Virus record (IMG/VR): IMGVR_UViG_3300046491_000283
Coordinates: 1-44,613 of that record
Origin: a virus
Strand: one strand, 5' to 3'
Length of the DNA: 44,613 bases
Shown here: positions 37,997-44,613 of the stretch, piece after piece
How positions within the stretch are numbered: the first letter of the stretch is position 1
Layout of the letters: each line of letters begins with the position of its first letter
Made by a program: the position numbers and the translations under genes
The notes under the pieces: model-generated
Databases searched by the model: none
Told to the model about the DNA's origin: nothing
Seen by the model: only the letters and a program-made list of their open reading frames with translations

Positions 37997-40116
37997 GCCA
38001 GGCGACTGGCGCGCGACCGGCGTTTGGTCGGCGGCGCCGGCTCAGGCGCGACCGCCTGGTCAGGGACGACGCCCTGGTCAGGTTCCGGCTCGACCGGACG
38101 GGCAACCGTCGGGCCAATGGTCTTGGCGATGGCGATGGCCTCGGCGTTGAGGCGGTAGCCGGCATGGATCAAGCCTTGCAACGCGGCGTAGCTGTACACG
38201 CGGCAATCGAGCGCCTCGTTAGCGCGCCCTGGGCGAACCTCCCACACCCGGTAACGGTGCGTGCCCTTGAACTTGACCACCGACCGCTCGGCGGTCAGCT
38301 GCTCGAAATAGCCCAGGTCGCGGGTGATCGGGAAGTGCATATAGCCTGGGCCTGGCGCGTCCTTTTGCAGGCGCAGCGACACGCTGTCCTTGCCGGCGTT
38401 GACGCCCAGGATGATCGGCCGATAGGTCGACTTGTTGCGGCTGTTGGGCTTCTTGACAGGCCATACCGGATTGCGTTCGCCACCGGTGGCCGACTCCCCC
38501 TTAATCGCCCAAATCTTGCGACCGATCCGCGCCTTGCAGAACTTGTACACGTCCTGGGTATGGTTACCGCCCGAGTCCATGCACGCGGCTTTGACCGCGA
38601 ACGGGCGACCATCGGCGCGCAACCAAATACGTTTGAGGTAGGCATCTAGCGCGGCTTGCGTTTCGGGGTCGGATATCTCGCCCTCAATGACGTGATAGTC
38701 AATCGACCATGATTCCTCATCCATGCCCCAGCCGACCGTCTCCAGCTCCAGGCGGTAGGCTTGCACGTCGATCCCGACCGTGACCACGGCCACGCCGTCG
38801 GGGATGTCGGCGGCCCACACCTCGCGCCGCTCCAGCAGGCGCTCCACGCGAATCTCTTTACCGGCGTGTTTGCGGTAGGGCAGGCCCATTTGCGTGTTGT
38901 ACCAAACCTGGAGCATTTCCTCGTTGCCCTGGGCGGTGATCCACTTGCGGGCAATGTCGGCCGGCTTGTCCTTGGGCCAGGGGCTGTACAGCTTGCCGGC
39001 CTGAAACCCGGCGTGCTCGTTGCTCACCGGGTGCTCGCCGCACTTCGGACATTTGGCCATGTACACGGCAAAGCGGTCGCTGTGCTTCCAGGTCCACACC
39101 TCATCCACCGCCGCCGCGCCAGAAATCGCGCGGCGCTGGTCGTACAGCTCCAGGGGCAATACGTGCTGGTCGCAGCAGTCGAACGGCCTGGTTTGGTGCC
39201 AGCGCGCAGTTTGTAGCGCTTGCAGGCGCTGGCCTTCGGACCAGCTGTCGCCGCAGCCCTCGCAATAGATCCGCGCCGTGCGGGTCAGGTGCGTGCTGCC
39301 GTTCTTCTGCCAGTGGACGTGTTTCTGGAAGTCGGGGAACTGCCGATGTTTACAGATCGGGCATTCCAGCGACGCCCGGCGCTGGTCGGAGTCCAGATAG
39401 CTGGCCTCGATCCGGCTTTCTTCCTGGACCGTGGGGGAACACACGCGCACCGACAGCGAGTTAGCGCCGAAGGTGGCCATGCGTTCTTCGGCGATGGGGA
39501 TCGGCTCCCCCTCGCGGGTGATTGGGTATTTGTCGACCTCGTCGAACAGCACGACGCGGATCGGCCGGCGCGCCAGGTTGTCGGGACTGCCGGCGCCGGC
39601 CAGGGCCAGGAACCCGCCCGGGAACGCCTTGTACAGCAAGGTTTCATCGCTGGACCGCGACTTGCCCTTGTTGCCCATGATTTCGCGCAGCACCGGCGTC
39701 ACCCGGATCAGCGGGGAAATCCGCTCTTTGGAAAACTGCTCGGCGGCCGCTTCCTTGGGCTGGATCAACAGAATGGGGCAGGGGTCCAGGTGGGCAAAAA
39801 AGCCGGTGATGTTTTCCAGCATCGCCGTTTTCAACAGCTGGGTGCTGACCATCGCGGTGATGGTGCGCACGCCGGGTTCGGTCACGGCCAGCATGGGGCC
39901 GCGCGCGATTTCCACCGTCGCGGTCGACCAGCGGCCGGACGTGCTGCCCGCCTCCTTGGCCAGAAACCGGAACTCGTCGGCCCAGTCGGGCACGCTGATA
40001 CGCGGCGGCGGGGTCCAGCCTTTGCGGATGGCCTTGCGGATAACGTCAGTCTTGCTCGGCGGTAAGGTCGAGCGGTGGCTCTCCGAGCTGGGTAATGTGT
40101 TTGTGGACATGCTCAT
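37993..40116 (-). CDS. Terminase large subunit (lambda GpA-like)
   Basis: A 707-residue GpA-family terminase. Residues 40-75 carry VPDWADEFRFLAKEAGSTSG, residues 88-100 the Walker A-like MVSTQLLKTAMLE (Lys96), residues 188-194 the Walker B VLFDEVD, two zinc-like CxxC pairs occur near 265-330, and the nuclease part begins at VVTVGIDVQAYRLELE. It cuts and pumps DNA at packaging. The GpA family cuts at cos sites, which fits a cos region upstream of the small subunit. It overlaps the small-subunit gene by 71 bases. Confidence 0.95.
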   Translation of the reverse strand: MSMSTNTLPSSESHRSTLPPSKTDVIRKAIRKGWTPPPRISVPDWADEFRFLAKEAGSTSGRWSTATVEIARGPMLAVTEPGVRTITAMVSTQLLKTAMLENITGFFAHLDPCPILLIQPKEAAAEQFSKERISPLIRVTPVLREIMGNKGKSRSSDETLLYKAFPGGFLALAGAGSPDNLARRPIRVVLFDEVDKYPITREGEPIPIAEERMATFGANSLSVRVCSPTVQEESRIEASYLDSDQRRASLECPICKHRQFPDFQKHVHWQKNGSTHLTRTARIYCEGCGDSWSEGQRLQALQTARWHQTRPFDCCDQHVLPLELYDQRRAISGAAAVDEVWTWKHSDRFAVYMAKCPKCGEHPVSNEHAGFQAGKLYSPWPKDKPADIARKWITAQGNEEMLQVWYNTQMGLPYRKHAGKEIRVERLLERREVWAADIPDGVAVVTVGIDVQAYRLELETVGWGMDEESWSIDYHVIEGEISDPETQAALDAYLKRIWLRADGRPFAVKAACMDSGGNHTQDVYKFCKARIGRKIWAIKGESATGGERNPVWPVKKPNSRNKSTYRPIILGVNAGKDSVSLRLQKDAPGPGYMHFPITRDLGYFEQLTAERSVVKFKGTHRYRVWEVRPGRANEALDCRVYSYAALQGLIHAGYRLNAEAIAIAKTIGPTVARPVEPEPDQGVVPDQAVAPEPAPPTKRRSRASRLA

Positions 40117-40693
40117 TTAGCGCCCCGACAAGCTTGTCAGCCTCCAGGTCAAACTCGGCGGCAATCAGAGGCCCGACACGGGCCGGCCAGTTAAGCCAGG
40201 CATCACGCTGGGCGCGGTGCTCTTCAAACAGCACGCGCTTGACCAGGTCCAGGTCGACCAGGGATCCGGTCTTTTCCTGGTATTCCAGTTCGCGCAGCAG
40301 CGCTAGATAGTTTTCCTTGAGCCGCCGGGCCTCGTTCAGCGTCAGCTTTGCCCCGCGCAAACTCAGTTCCTGCTCGGCCTCAAACTCCAGCGTGTCGGGT
40401 TTGGGCGGCGGTCGTTTTCGCGGGGTTTTTTGCGTGGCCGGCGTGTTACCTGGTGCGGCCTTTTTCGCGTTACCCGCGCTGTTACCTGGCGCGGATTTTT
40501 TGCGTGCGGCGACGGTGGTTGAGGTAACAGCCGGGGCACCGTCGCGGCGGTATTTTTTCAGGACCTTTTTCGACGCTTCCACGTCGACCAAACCACCGGC
40601 GAGCACCAGTAGATTCGAGGCTTTCCAGGTCGTGACTGTTTTTCGGGAAACGTCCATCAAACGGGCAAATTCGGCTTGATTGACTAAGGCCAT
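40046..40693 (-). CDS. Terminase small subunit
   Basis: A 215-residue protein from ATG 40693 (TTG 40711 is possible). Residues 1-25 (MALVNQAEFARLMDVSRKTV) are a helix-turn-helix of the lambda Nu1 type, followed by a Lys, Pro and Ala-rich linker and a helical oligomerisation part (LTLNEARRLKENYLALLREL). It should bind the cos region directly upstream and recruit the large subunit. Confidence 0.85.
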   Translation of the reverse strand: MALVNQAEFARLMDVSRKTVTTWKASNLLVLAGGLVDVEASKKVLKKYRRDGAPAVTSTTVAARKKSAPGNSAGNAKKAAPGNTPATQKTPRKRPPPKPDTLEFEAEQELSLRGAKLTLNEARRLKENYLALLRELEYQEKTGSLVDLDLVKRVLFEEHRAQRDAWLNWPARVGPLIAAEFDLEADKLVGALNEHVHKHITQLGEPPLDLTAEQD

Positions 40694-41063
40694 TTTCTGA
40701 CTGTTACCCAAATTTCAAAATTCATAGCTGGGGGCGCAGCGTGGCGCGCAATGCCCACGCTGCAATAGGACCCAGGAGGGACCCAAACTAGGGGGGGGGT
40801 GCCTATGGCCCTCCTACCCTCCCGCTCAGGCCCTCCAGGGCGTGCCGGTGACGTTATCCGGCGCCGTGCCACGGCCGTCCTTGGTGACCTCTCGCGGTCG
40901 CTAACGGGATCGACTGGCGGTCGATGCACTCCGGGCCTGTATTCAGCTGCACCGCAGGCCAACGCCCCGGGTTGTCGTACCAGGACCAACGGTCACTTGC
41001 GCCCGTGACTCAGGAAACGCGGCTGTCTACTTCATGGCGGCATGCTCCAGAGTGGCAGGGCCG
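40694..41063. other. Non-coding region upstream of terminase, candidate cos region
   Basis: 370 bases with no convincing gene between the small-terminase gene and the membrane-protein gene. It holds the inverted repeat at 40736-40763, a run of nine G at 40791-40799, and GC-rich sequence with several short repeats. Lambda-type phages with GpA terminases carry cos just upstream of the small subunit gene, so the packaging start is probably here. The exact cut is not visible. Confidence 0.5.
40736..40763. repeat. 9 bp inverted repeat upstream of the terminase small subunit
   Basis: GCAGCGTGG (40736-40744), 10-base loop, CCACGCTGC (40755-40763). No T run follows. It is a candidate terminase binding element. 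Confidence 0.55.
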
Positions 41064-41732
41064 TTAGCGGCGACTGCGCGTCATTGAAAACGTCGACTTG
41101 AAGGTCTGACGTGGCGGGGCCACCACTGGCGCGGGCGCAGGTCGCGGCGCAGCTGTCGACGCAACAACGCTGGACGGCGTCGGCCGTGGTGAAACCGGGG
41201 CCGGCGCGGTATAGGACGGCGCCGGCTCGGAGTGAATGACAGTCGTGTGATTCGTCACGGAACGCACGTCGGAACCACGGCCAGCAGATCCGGCCAGGTA
41301 ACCCAGCGCACCGCCCAAGGCCATGTCTTTGAACGTGCTGTCTTCGCGCGGCGCCTGGACCACGACCGGCGCAGCGGCAACAGACGTGACGCCTGGCGCA
41401 ACGCTCGGTGCAACGCCAGGCACGGCCGCAGGGCGTGGCGCCTCGACCACCTGGGCCGGCAGCTCGACAGGCGCAACCGACTGACGGCGCTCGACTTGCC
41501 CGGCGTACTGCTCGGCGCTGGTCGCGCTGACCAGGCGCGGGGCGAGGTAGTCGGACTGGTCGGGGTAGTCGAGCATCACCTGGAGCGACACCACCAGCGC
41601 AACCGCCGCGATAAACACGCTGCCCGCCGTCTTGCCCACGGGCGTCATGTTGTCATCGTTGAAGTGACAAACGACCAGGACCACGGCGGCCACACAAATA
41701 ACGACCGCCAGGATAATTAGAAAAGTATGCAA
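41064..41732 (-). CDS. Membrane protein with Pro/Ala-rich tail
   Basis: A 222-residue protein with two membrane segments (residues about 4-23 and 36-52, FLIILAVVICVAAVVLVVCH and AGSVFIAAVALVVSLQVML), then a low-complexity Pro/Ala/Val tail, containing FKDMALGGALGYLAGSAGRG, a Gly-rich glycine-zipper-like piece. Not recognised as a known family. It lies between the cos region and the lysis and tail genes; a role in the envelope is likely. Confidence 0.55.
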   Translation of the reverse strand: MHTFLIILAVVICVAAVVLVVCHFNDDNMTPVGKTAGSVFIAAVALVVSLQVMLDYPDQSDYLAPRLVSATSAEQYAGQVERRQSVAPVELPAQVVEAPRPAAVPGVAPSVAPGVTSVAAAPVVVQAPREDSTFKDMALGGALGYLAGSAGRGSDVRSVTNHTTVIHSEPAPSYTAPAPVSPRPTPSSVVASTAAPRPAPAPVVAPPRQTFKSTFSMTRSRR

Positions 41733-41805
41733 GTTATTTCCCTTACCTTAATACAGTGAAATAAACGAGTAAGACGCCGATCAATATTAAGAAGTGATCC
41801 ATGAC

Positions 41806-42474
41806 TTACCTCGCGGTTAGTTGCGCCTTATTCATGGCTTGCGCCAATACCGCATTCGCGCGGCGATTGATCAGGGCGGCGGCACGACTTCGATAGTGCA
41901 AACTCTTTTGCACCGGCAGCGCATCGCCGAAACGAATAATCAGTTTCAAGTGCGCGGCGGTATTCATCGCGGCCGCGACGCGGCGGCGCGTTTGTGCGCC
42001 CGTCTTCGCGGCGGGGATCCGCTGCCACACGCCATTGACCGGCCCGGATTTGGTTTGCACCGGGCCGATGAAGATATCCGGCCTGGCCTTGAGCCTGGCC
42101 AGCACACCGCGCGGCAACTGGCCGTTGGCGTTGAGCTTGATGTTTTTCGGGTTGAGCAACGCCTGGCCCGGCAAAACGTGGTTGCCGCCGTCCTCATAGG
42201 GGCGCAGATAACGCGCCGCGATGGGCTTCACAAACACCGTGGCGGTTAGATCGTCTTTGCGTGCGCCCCGCATGCCGACGGCGTTTTTGGTGAACGACTT
42301 AGGCTTGCTGAATGTGTGCCCGATATTGTCGGATTCATCGGCCTGCACTTCTTTTGCCAGTTGCGTCAGGGCCAGCGCCGTGCCGAACCTTAGTTGTTTG
42401 GTTGCCATGCCAGAGAGCTGTTTACTAATTTCCTTTACATTCGAGCGTATCGAAATATTAAACAGGTCAGGCAT
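41806..42474 (-). CDS. Minor tail Z-like / tail component
   Basis: A 222-residue basic protein (KQLRFGTALALTQLAKEVQA, PKSFTKNAVGMRGARKDDLT, ATVFVKPIAARYLRPYEDGG) with the layout of prophage minor tail Z or HK97 gp10-like proteins, which help finish the tail end near the head. Its place before the terminase is unusual for such a gene. Assignment tentative. Confidence 0.45.
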   Translation of the reverse strand: MPDLFNISIRSNVKEISKQLSGMATKQLRFGTALALTQLAKEVQADESDNIGHTFSKPKSFTKNAVGMRGARKDDLTATVFVKPIAARYLRPYEDGGNHVLPGQALLNPKNIKLNANGQLPRGVLARLKARPDIFIGPVQTKSGPVNGVWQRIPAAKTGAQTRRRVAAAMNTAAHLKLIIRFGDALPVQKSLHYRSRAAALINRRANAVLAQAMNKAQLTAR

Positions 42475-42492
42475 GGGCTTTTTTCCAGCAAG

Positions 42493-42765
42493 TTAGTGAA
42501 CGGGCTGTTTCACTTTGTCGCGCACGGCGTTTTGTTTTGCCTGGTAACAAGCAATCACGGCGCCTTGATCGATGGCGAAATTCACCAGGTCGCTAACGGT
42601 GTCCCCTTCCAAGCCAATCAGAGCGCAAGGCGTCAGCAGCGTCTCAGGGATTGTCAGGGGGATTACTTGCACCTGTTGCAGTTGCACCGGCTGATCGCGG
42701 GAACAGCTGCACAACAGCGGCAGGCAGATGGCTGTTAAGAACAGCCATTTCGGCGGGAGTCGCAT
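42493..42765 (-). CDS. Outer-membrane spanin (Rz1-like lipoprotein)
   Basis: A 90-residue lipoprotein with a lipobox ending LCSC (Cys21) and a mature part starting SRDQPVQLQQVQV. Its start lies inside the Rz-like gene in another frame, overlapping by 122 bases, the classic Rz/Rz1 layout. With Rz it fuses inner and outer membranes at lysis. Confidence 0.8.
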   Translation of the reverse strand: MRLPPKWLFLTAICLPLLCSCSRDQPVQLQQVQVIPLTIPETLLTPCALIGLEGDTVSDLVNFAIDQGAVIACYQAKQNAVRDKVKQPVH

Positions 42766-43045
42766 GGCTTAGCACCTTGGCAAAAGCGGCGCGCTGGCTG
42801 GCTTGCACGGCGCTGATCGTCTGGAGCGTCTGCACCAGGTCAGCCACACGCCTGGCGTCCGCATCGCGGTCGGCCTGGAGCTGGGCCAGCGCGCCGGCCT
42901 GGGTTTGGTTGGCCGTGAGCGCCGTGCCTAAGTCCGCATGGTCTTGGGCTTGCTGGCTGGCCAGGGCATAGACCTCATGCCCGAGCCAGCCCAGCGAGCC
43001 GACCAGCAACAGCGCGGCGACAATGACAGCAAGCGCGGTGCGCAT
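42644..43045 (-). CDS. Inner-membrane spanin (Rz-like)
   Basis: A 133-residue protein with an N-terminal membrane segment (residues 4-22) and a long periplasmic coiled coil (GTALTANQTQAGALAQLQAD, ARRVADLVQTLQTISAV). Rz1 is encoded within its 3' part. It acts after holin and endolysin in host lysis. Confidence 0.8.
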   Translation of the reverse strand: MRTALAVIVAALLLVGSLGWLGHEVYALASQQAQDHADLGTALTANQTQAGALAQLQADRDADARRVADLVQTLQTISAVQASQRAAFAKVLSHATPAEMAVLNSHLPAAVVQLFPRSAGATATGASNPPDNP

Positions 43046-43530
43046 CAGAGCTTTGCGGCCAGGGCTTTGGCACGCTCCACCGACTTGTCGTAGGCCGCGT
43101 CGAAGTCATGCCCCAGGTCCAGGGCAAACGCCACCAGGTCTTTGAGCACAGTCACGAACAGGTCCACACCGCCGCCGCTAATGGCCTTGAGGCTTTCCAG
43201 CTCAGCGCCCGCTTCGTCTTCGTCGTCAGGATCCAGAGCCGCAGCCGCGTCCGAATCAACAGCCCCAGGCGCAGCGGCGGCCACCAGGGTGCCCGGCAGA
43301 GCAAGCGCGGTGCCCGCAATGGCAGCCGGCGCACCGATAGCGCTGGCCAGCGCAACGGCGGCAGTAGCGTCAGCAGTACCAGCACCGATAACAACAGTCG
43401 AAGCGTCGGCCACCAGGGCGGCAGGTGCGGCCCCGGGTGCGTCGTTGGTAGGTTCCAAATTGAAAGCCCCTTTCGTTTGGGTAGGAGTGAAAAAGGCGCG
43501 GATCAGCGCCCAGGTTTGGGAAAGGCTCAT
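43045..43530 (-). CDS. Ala-rich protein in the lysis cassette
   Basis: A 161-residue protein with a very Ala-rich middle (residues 30-100), an acidic patch (DPDDEDEAGAELE), and a C-terminal helix (GVDLFVTVLKDLVAFALDLG). It overlaps the endolysin gene by ATGA and shares a base with the Rz start. I know no lysis protein of this kind; it could be a structural or regulatory addition. Confidence 0.5.
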   Translation of the reverse strand: MSLSQTWALIRAFFTPTQTKGAFNLEPTNDAPGAAPAALVADASTVVIGAGTADATAAVALASAIGAPAAIAGTALALPGTLVAAAAPGAVDSDAAAALDPDDEDEAGAELESLKAISGGGVDLFVTVLKDLVAFALDLGHDFDAAYDKSVERAKALAAKL

Positions 43531-44015
43531 GGTTCAAGCTCACAAAGCCAGCGCTCGACATTGCGCCGCGTAACGATCCCCTCGCAGCCCGATCCCTGGA
43601 CCCGGCAGTCATGCCCGGCCGCGTAGACGTACAGCGAGATAGCCGCACAGCCGCCCGCCGTATCACCGGCATTGAGCTTGCGACGGATTGAGGATTTGGC
43701 CAGCAGGCTGGAGCCGCCGTTAATCACGAAATCGGCTAGACCGGCTTTGCGCGTGACGGGTAACGGCGCGGTGATCAGCCGATCCACCGCCGCCAGGGCC
43801 ACGTCAATGTCGGCCTTGAGGTAGGCCGTACACCCGGCGACCGTGGCGTGTTGGCCTGGGCGAACGTCGCCGGTATGGCCATAGCAGATCGTCCAGACGC
43901 CGCCCAGGTCCTGATAGGCGTCATACCGCACGCCTTCAAAAAACTGCACCAGGGCGATCACCAGCGTCAGCGCCGAACCGCCCAGCGTCAGTACCAGGCC
44001 GCGCGGCAGCTTCAT
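43527..44015 (-). CDS. Endolysin, GH24 lysozyme with SAR-type N-terminus
   Basis: A 162-residue lysozyme starting MKLPRGLVLTLGGSALTLVI. The hydrophobic N-terminus (6-25) rich in Gly, Ala and Ser is a signal-anchor-release type, so export by the Sec system in an inactive membrane form is likely. The catalytic set Glu27, Asp36, Thr42 has the same spacing as T4 lysozyme (Glu11, Asp20, Thr26). It degrades peptidoglycan at lysis. ATG 44015 overlaps the holin stop. Confidence 0.9.
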   Translation of the reverse strand: MKLPRGLVLTLGGSALTLVIALVQFFEGVRYDAYQDLGGVWTICYGHTGDVRPGQHATVAGCTAYLKADIDVALAAVDRLITAPLPVTRKAGLADFVINGGSSLLAKSSIRRKLNAGDTAGGCAAISLYVYAAGHDCRVQGSGCEGIVTRRNVERWLCELEP

Positions 44016-44230
44016 CACTTCCACCACTGCGCGCGCTGCCAGGGCTTGGAAGCCAGCCAGGGCAACCACTGCTTGCGGATGTGGTTAAGGATGATCAGGC
44101 CCGTGTACACGATGGCCAGAATCGACGCCCAGGAACTCAGGGGCAGGCCGAAAAACAGGGTTTGGGCCGCCACATAAACCGGCGGCGTGGCCTGGACCGC
44201 GTCCTTAGCAAATTCGATGGCTTTGGACAT
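44015..44230 (-). CDS. Holin
   Basis: A 71-residue protein from ATG 44230 (MSKAIEFAKD, with GGAG upstream). It has a hydrophobic stretch (YVAAQTLFFGLPLSSWASIL, AIVYTGLIILNHI) that can make one or two membrane passes, and a basic Trp-rich end. Position before the endolysin and the pattern WASILAIVYTGLII fit holins of Pseudomonas phages. First gene of the late operon. Confidence 0.8.
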   Translation of the reverse strand: MSKAIEFAKDAVQATPPVYVAAQTLFFGLPLSSWASILAIVYTGLIILNHIRKQWLPWLASKPWQRAQWWK

Positions 44231-44246
44231 GCGGAAAACTCCAGGC

Positions 44247-44278
44247 AAAAAAAAGCCCGGTCGTTGGGGGGACCGGGC
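44247..44278 (-). terminator. Strong terminator before the holin gene (tR'-like)
   Basis: Minus strand: GCCCGGTC, 8-base loop, GACCGGGC, then eight T. It lies between the candidate late promoter and the first late gene, so late transcription must pass it. This is the arrangement of lambda pR'-tR', where Q protein allows read-through. Confidence 0.85.
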
Positions 44279-44432
44279 GAACAGGGATTGTTAGGGCAGC
44301 ACTGACAGCGAAAACAAAGCACAACGTACAAAAGAAAAACCGGCCAGGGTGACCGGGTCCAGCAGGGCGACCAGGGAAGGTCTGGAGGGGCAAGCAGTCC
44401 GCGTGATCGGTGGATTCACCACGCTAGACAAA
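44279..44432 (-). other. Untranslated late leader between promoter and tR'-like terminator
   Basis: About 150 bases with no convincing gene. In lambda-type systems this stretch holds the pause and Q-binding signals; none can be named from sequence here. Confidence 0.4.
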
Positions 44433-44461
44433 ACTTTATAGGATGTGGCCACGGCCGTCAA
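44433..44461 (-). promoter_or_regulatory. Candidate late promoter
   Basis: Minus strand: TTGACG (44461-44456), 17 bases, TAAAGT (44438-44433); TATAAA (44440-44435) with 15-base spacing is an alternative -10. The start would be near 44426, about 150 bases before the terminator and 195 before the holin gene. Confidence 0.65.
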
Positions 44462-44519
44462 ACTTTTAGTAAATATGAAATTTACCCTTTGTTAACCCGC
44501 TGTTGATTTGCGGGCCGTT

Positions 44520-44531
44520 GTGACCGGTCAC
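44520..44531. promoter_or_regulatory. Palindrome GTGACCGGTCAC, copy 8
   Basis: Longest version of the motif, 16 bp as TTGTGACCGGTCACAA (44518-44533). It holds the TGA stop (44528-44530) of the leftward gene that runs off the window end, and it lies about 60 bases upstream of the late promoter. Confidence 0.75.
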
Positions 44532-44613
44532 AACATCAGATCGAAGCGCCCGCGTAATCCCCAGCAGCTGGCCTCGCCCGGGAAGCGGCCACCGCAGGCC
44601 GTCGGCGGGATCC
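44528..44613 (-). CDS. Hypothetical protein, C-terminal part, cut by window end
   Basis: The last 27 codons plus stop of a leftward gene: IPPTACGGRFPGEASCWGLR, then GRFDLML. The frame runs off base 44613. It probably belongs to the same gene as 1-233, since joining the ends with two extra bases gives a continuous frame. The CGGRF.GE..CW piece is seen in small phage proteins. Confidence 0.5.
   Translation of the reverse strand, partial: IPPTACGGRFPGEASCWGLRGRFDLML

Noticed and set aside
41247-41258. GTGATTCGTCAC as a further palindrome copy
   Set aside because: One mismatch in a half site and location inside a gene; GTGACTGGTAAC near 13953 and GTGACGGGTAAC near 43757 were left out for the same reason.
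1-44613. tRNA, rRNA or host genes
   Set aside because: No cloverleaf, rRNA-like stretch or housekeeping gene was seen on either strand.

Overview
The window looks like an almost complete 44.6 kb temperate phage-plasmid from a GC-rich gammaproteobacterium, most likely Pseudomonas. Pseudomonas is an inference from overall GC content, codon choice and the style of the phage proteins; there is no host gene to confirm it. It combines a lambda-type head module (GpA terminase, gpW, portal, S49 protease, gpD, gpE), a Mu-type contractile tail (sheath, tube, gp41 to gp48-like proteins), a lysis cassette, an IncFII-like plasmid replicon (Rep, leader peptide, probable antisense RNA, DnaA box), a ParA plus ribbon-helix-helix partition pair, and a tyrosine recombinase. 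No host genes, tRNA, rRNA or CRISPR were seen. The two window ends fall inside one leftward gene whose two halves look like a single protein, so the molecule is probably circular with a few bases missing at the cut.

Layout. 1-1103: short leftward genes. 1284-2486: tyrosine recombinase. 2625-4633: leftward early operon ending in a Q-like antiterminator and a LytTR regulator. 4634-4858: divergent control region. 4859-7842: rightward lysogeny and maintenance genes (repressor, two small genes, parA, parG-like gene, 50-codon ORF). 7910-16535: many small leftward accessory genes, interrupted by one rightward gene (14299-14547) behind a perfect LexA box. 16623-17488: probable replication origin. 17489-18630: rep with leader and antisense control. 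18960-44230: one long leftward late operon in the order lysis, terminase, head, tail, fibre. 44231-44527: probable late promoter followed by a strong terminator.

How it may work. The repressor at 4859 has the Ser of an S24 peptidase but Arg where the catalytic Lys should be, so it may not self-cleave. A small gene under a LexA box is a good candidate for the induction switch. Relief of repression would express the 4633-2625 operon, whose Q-like protein would carry RNA polymerase past the terminator at 44247-44278 into the late genes.

The most striking signals are two dispersed DNA motif families. One is seven arrays of CTAC-like tetramers at an exact 8 bp period, confined to 2.5-16.6 kb. The other is at least eight copies of the palindrome GTGACNNGTCAC spread around the whole element. 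Both meet at the parA promoter and again upstream of the gene at 16002-16535. They may form a partition and global-regulation network.
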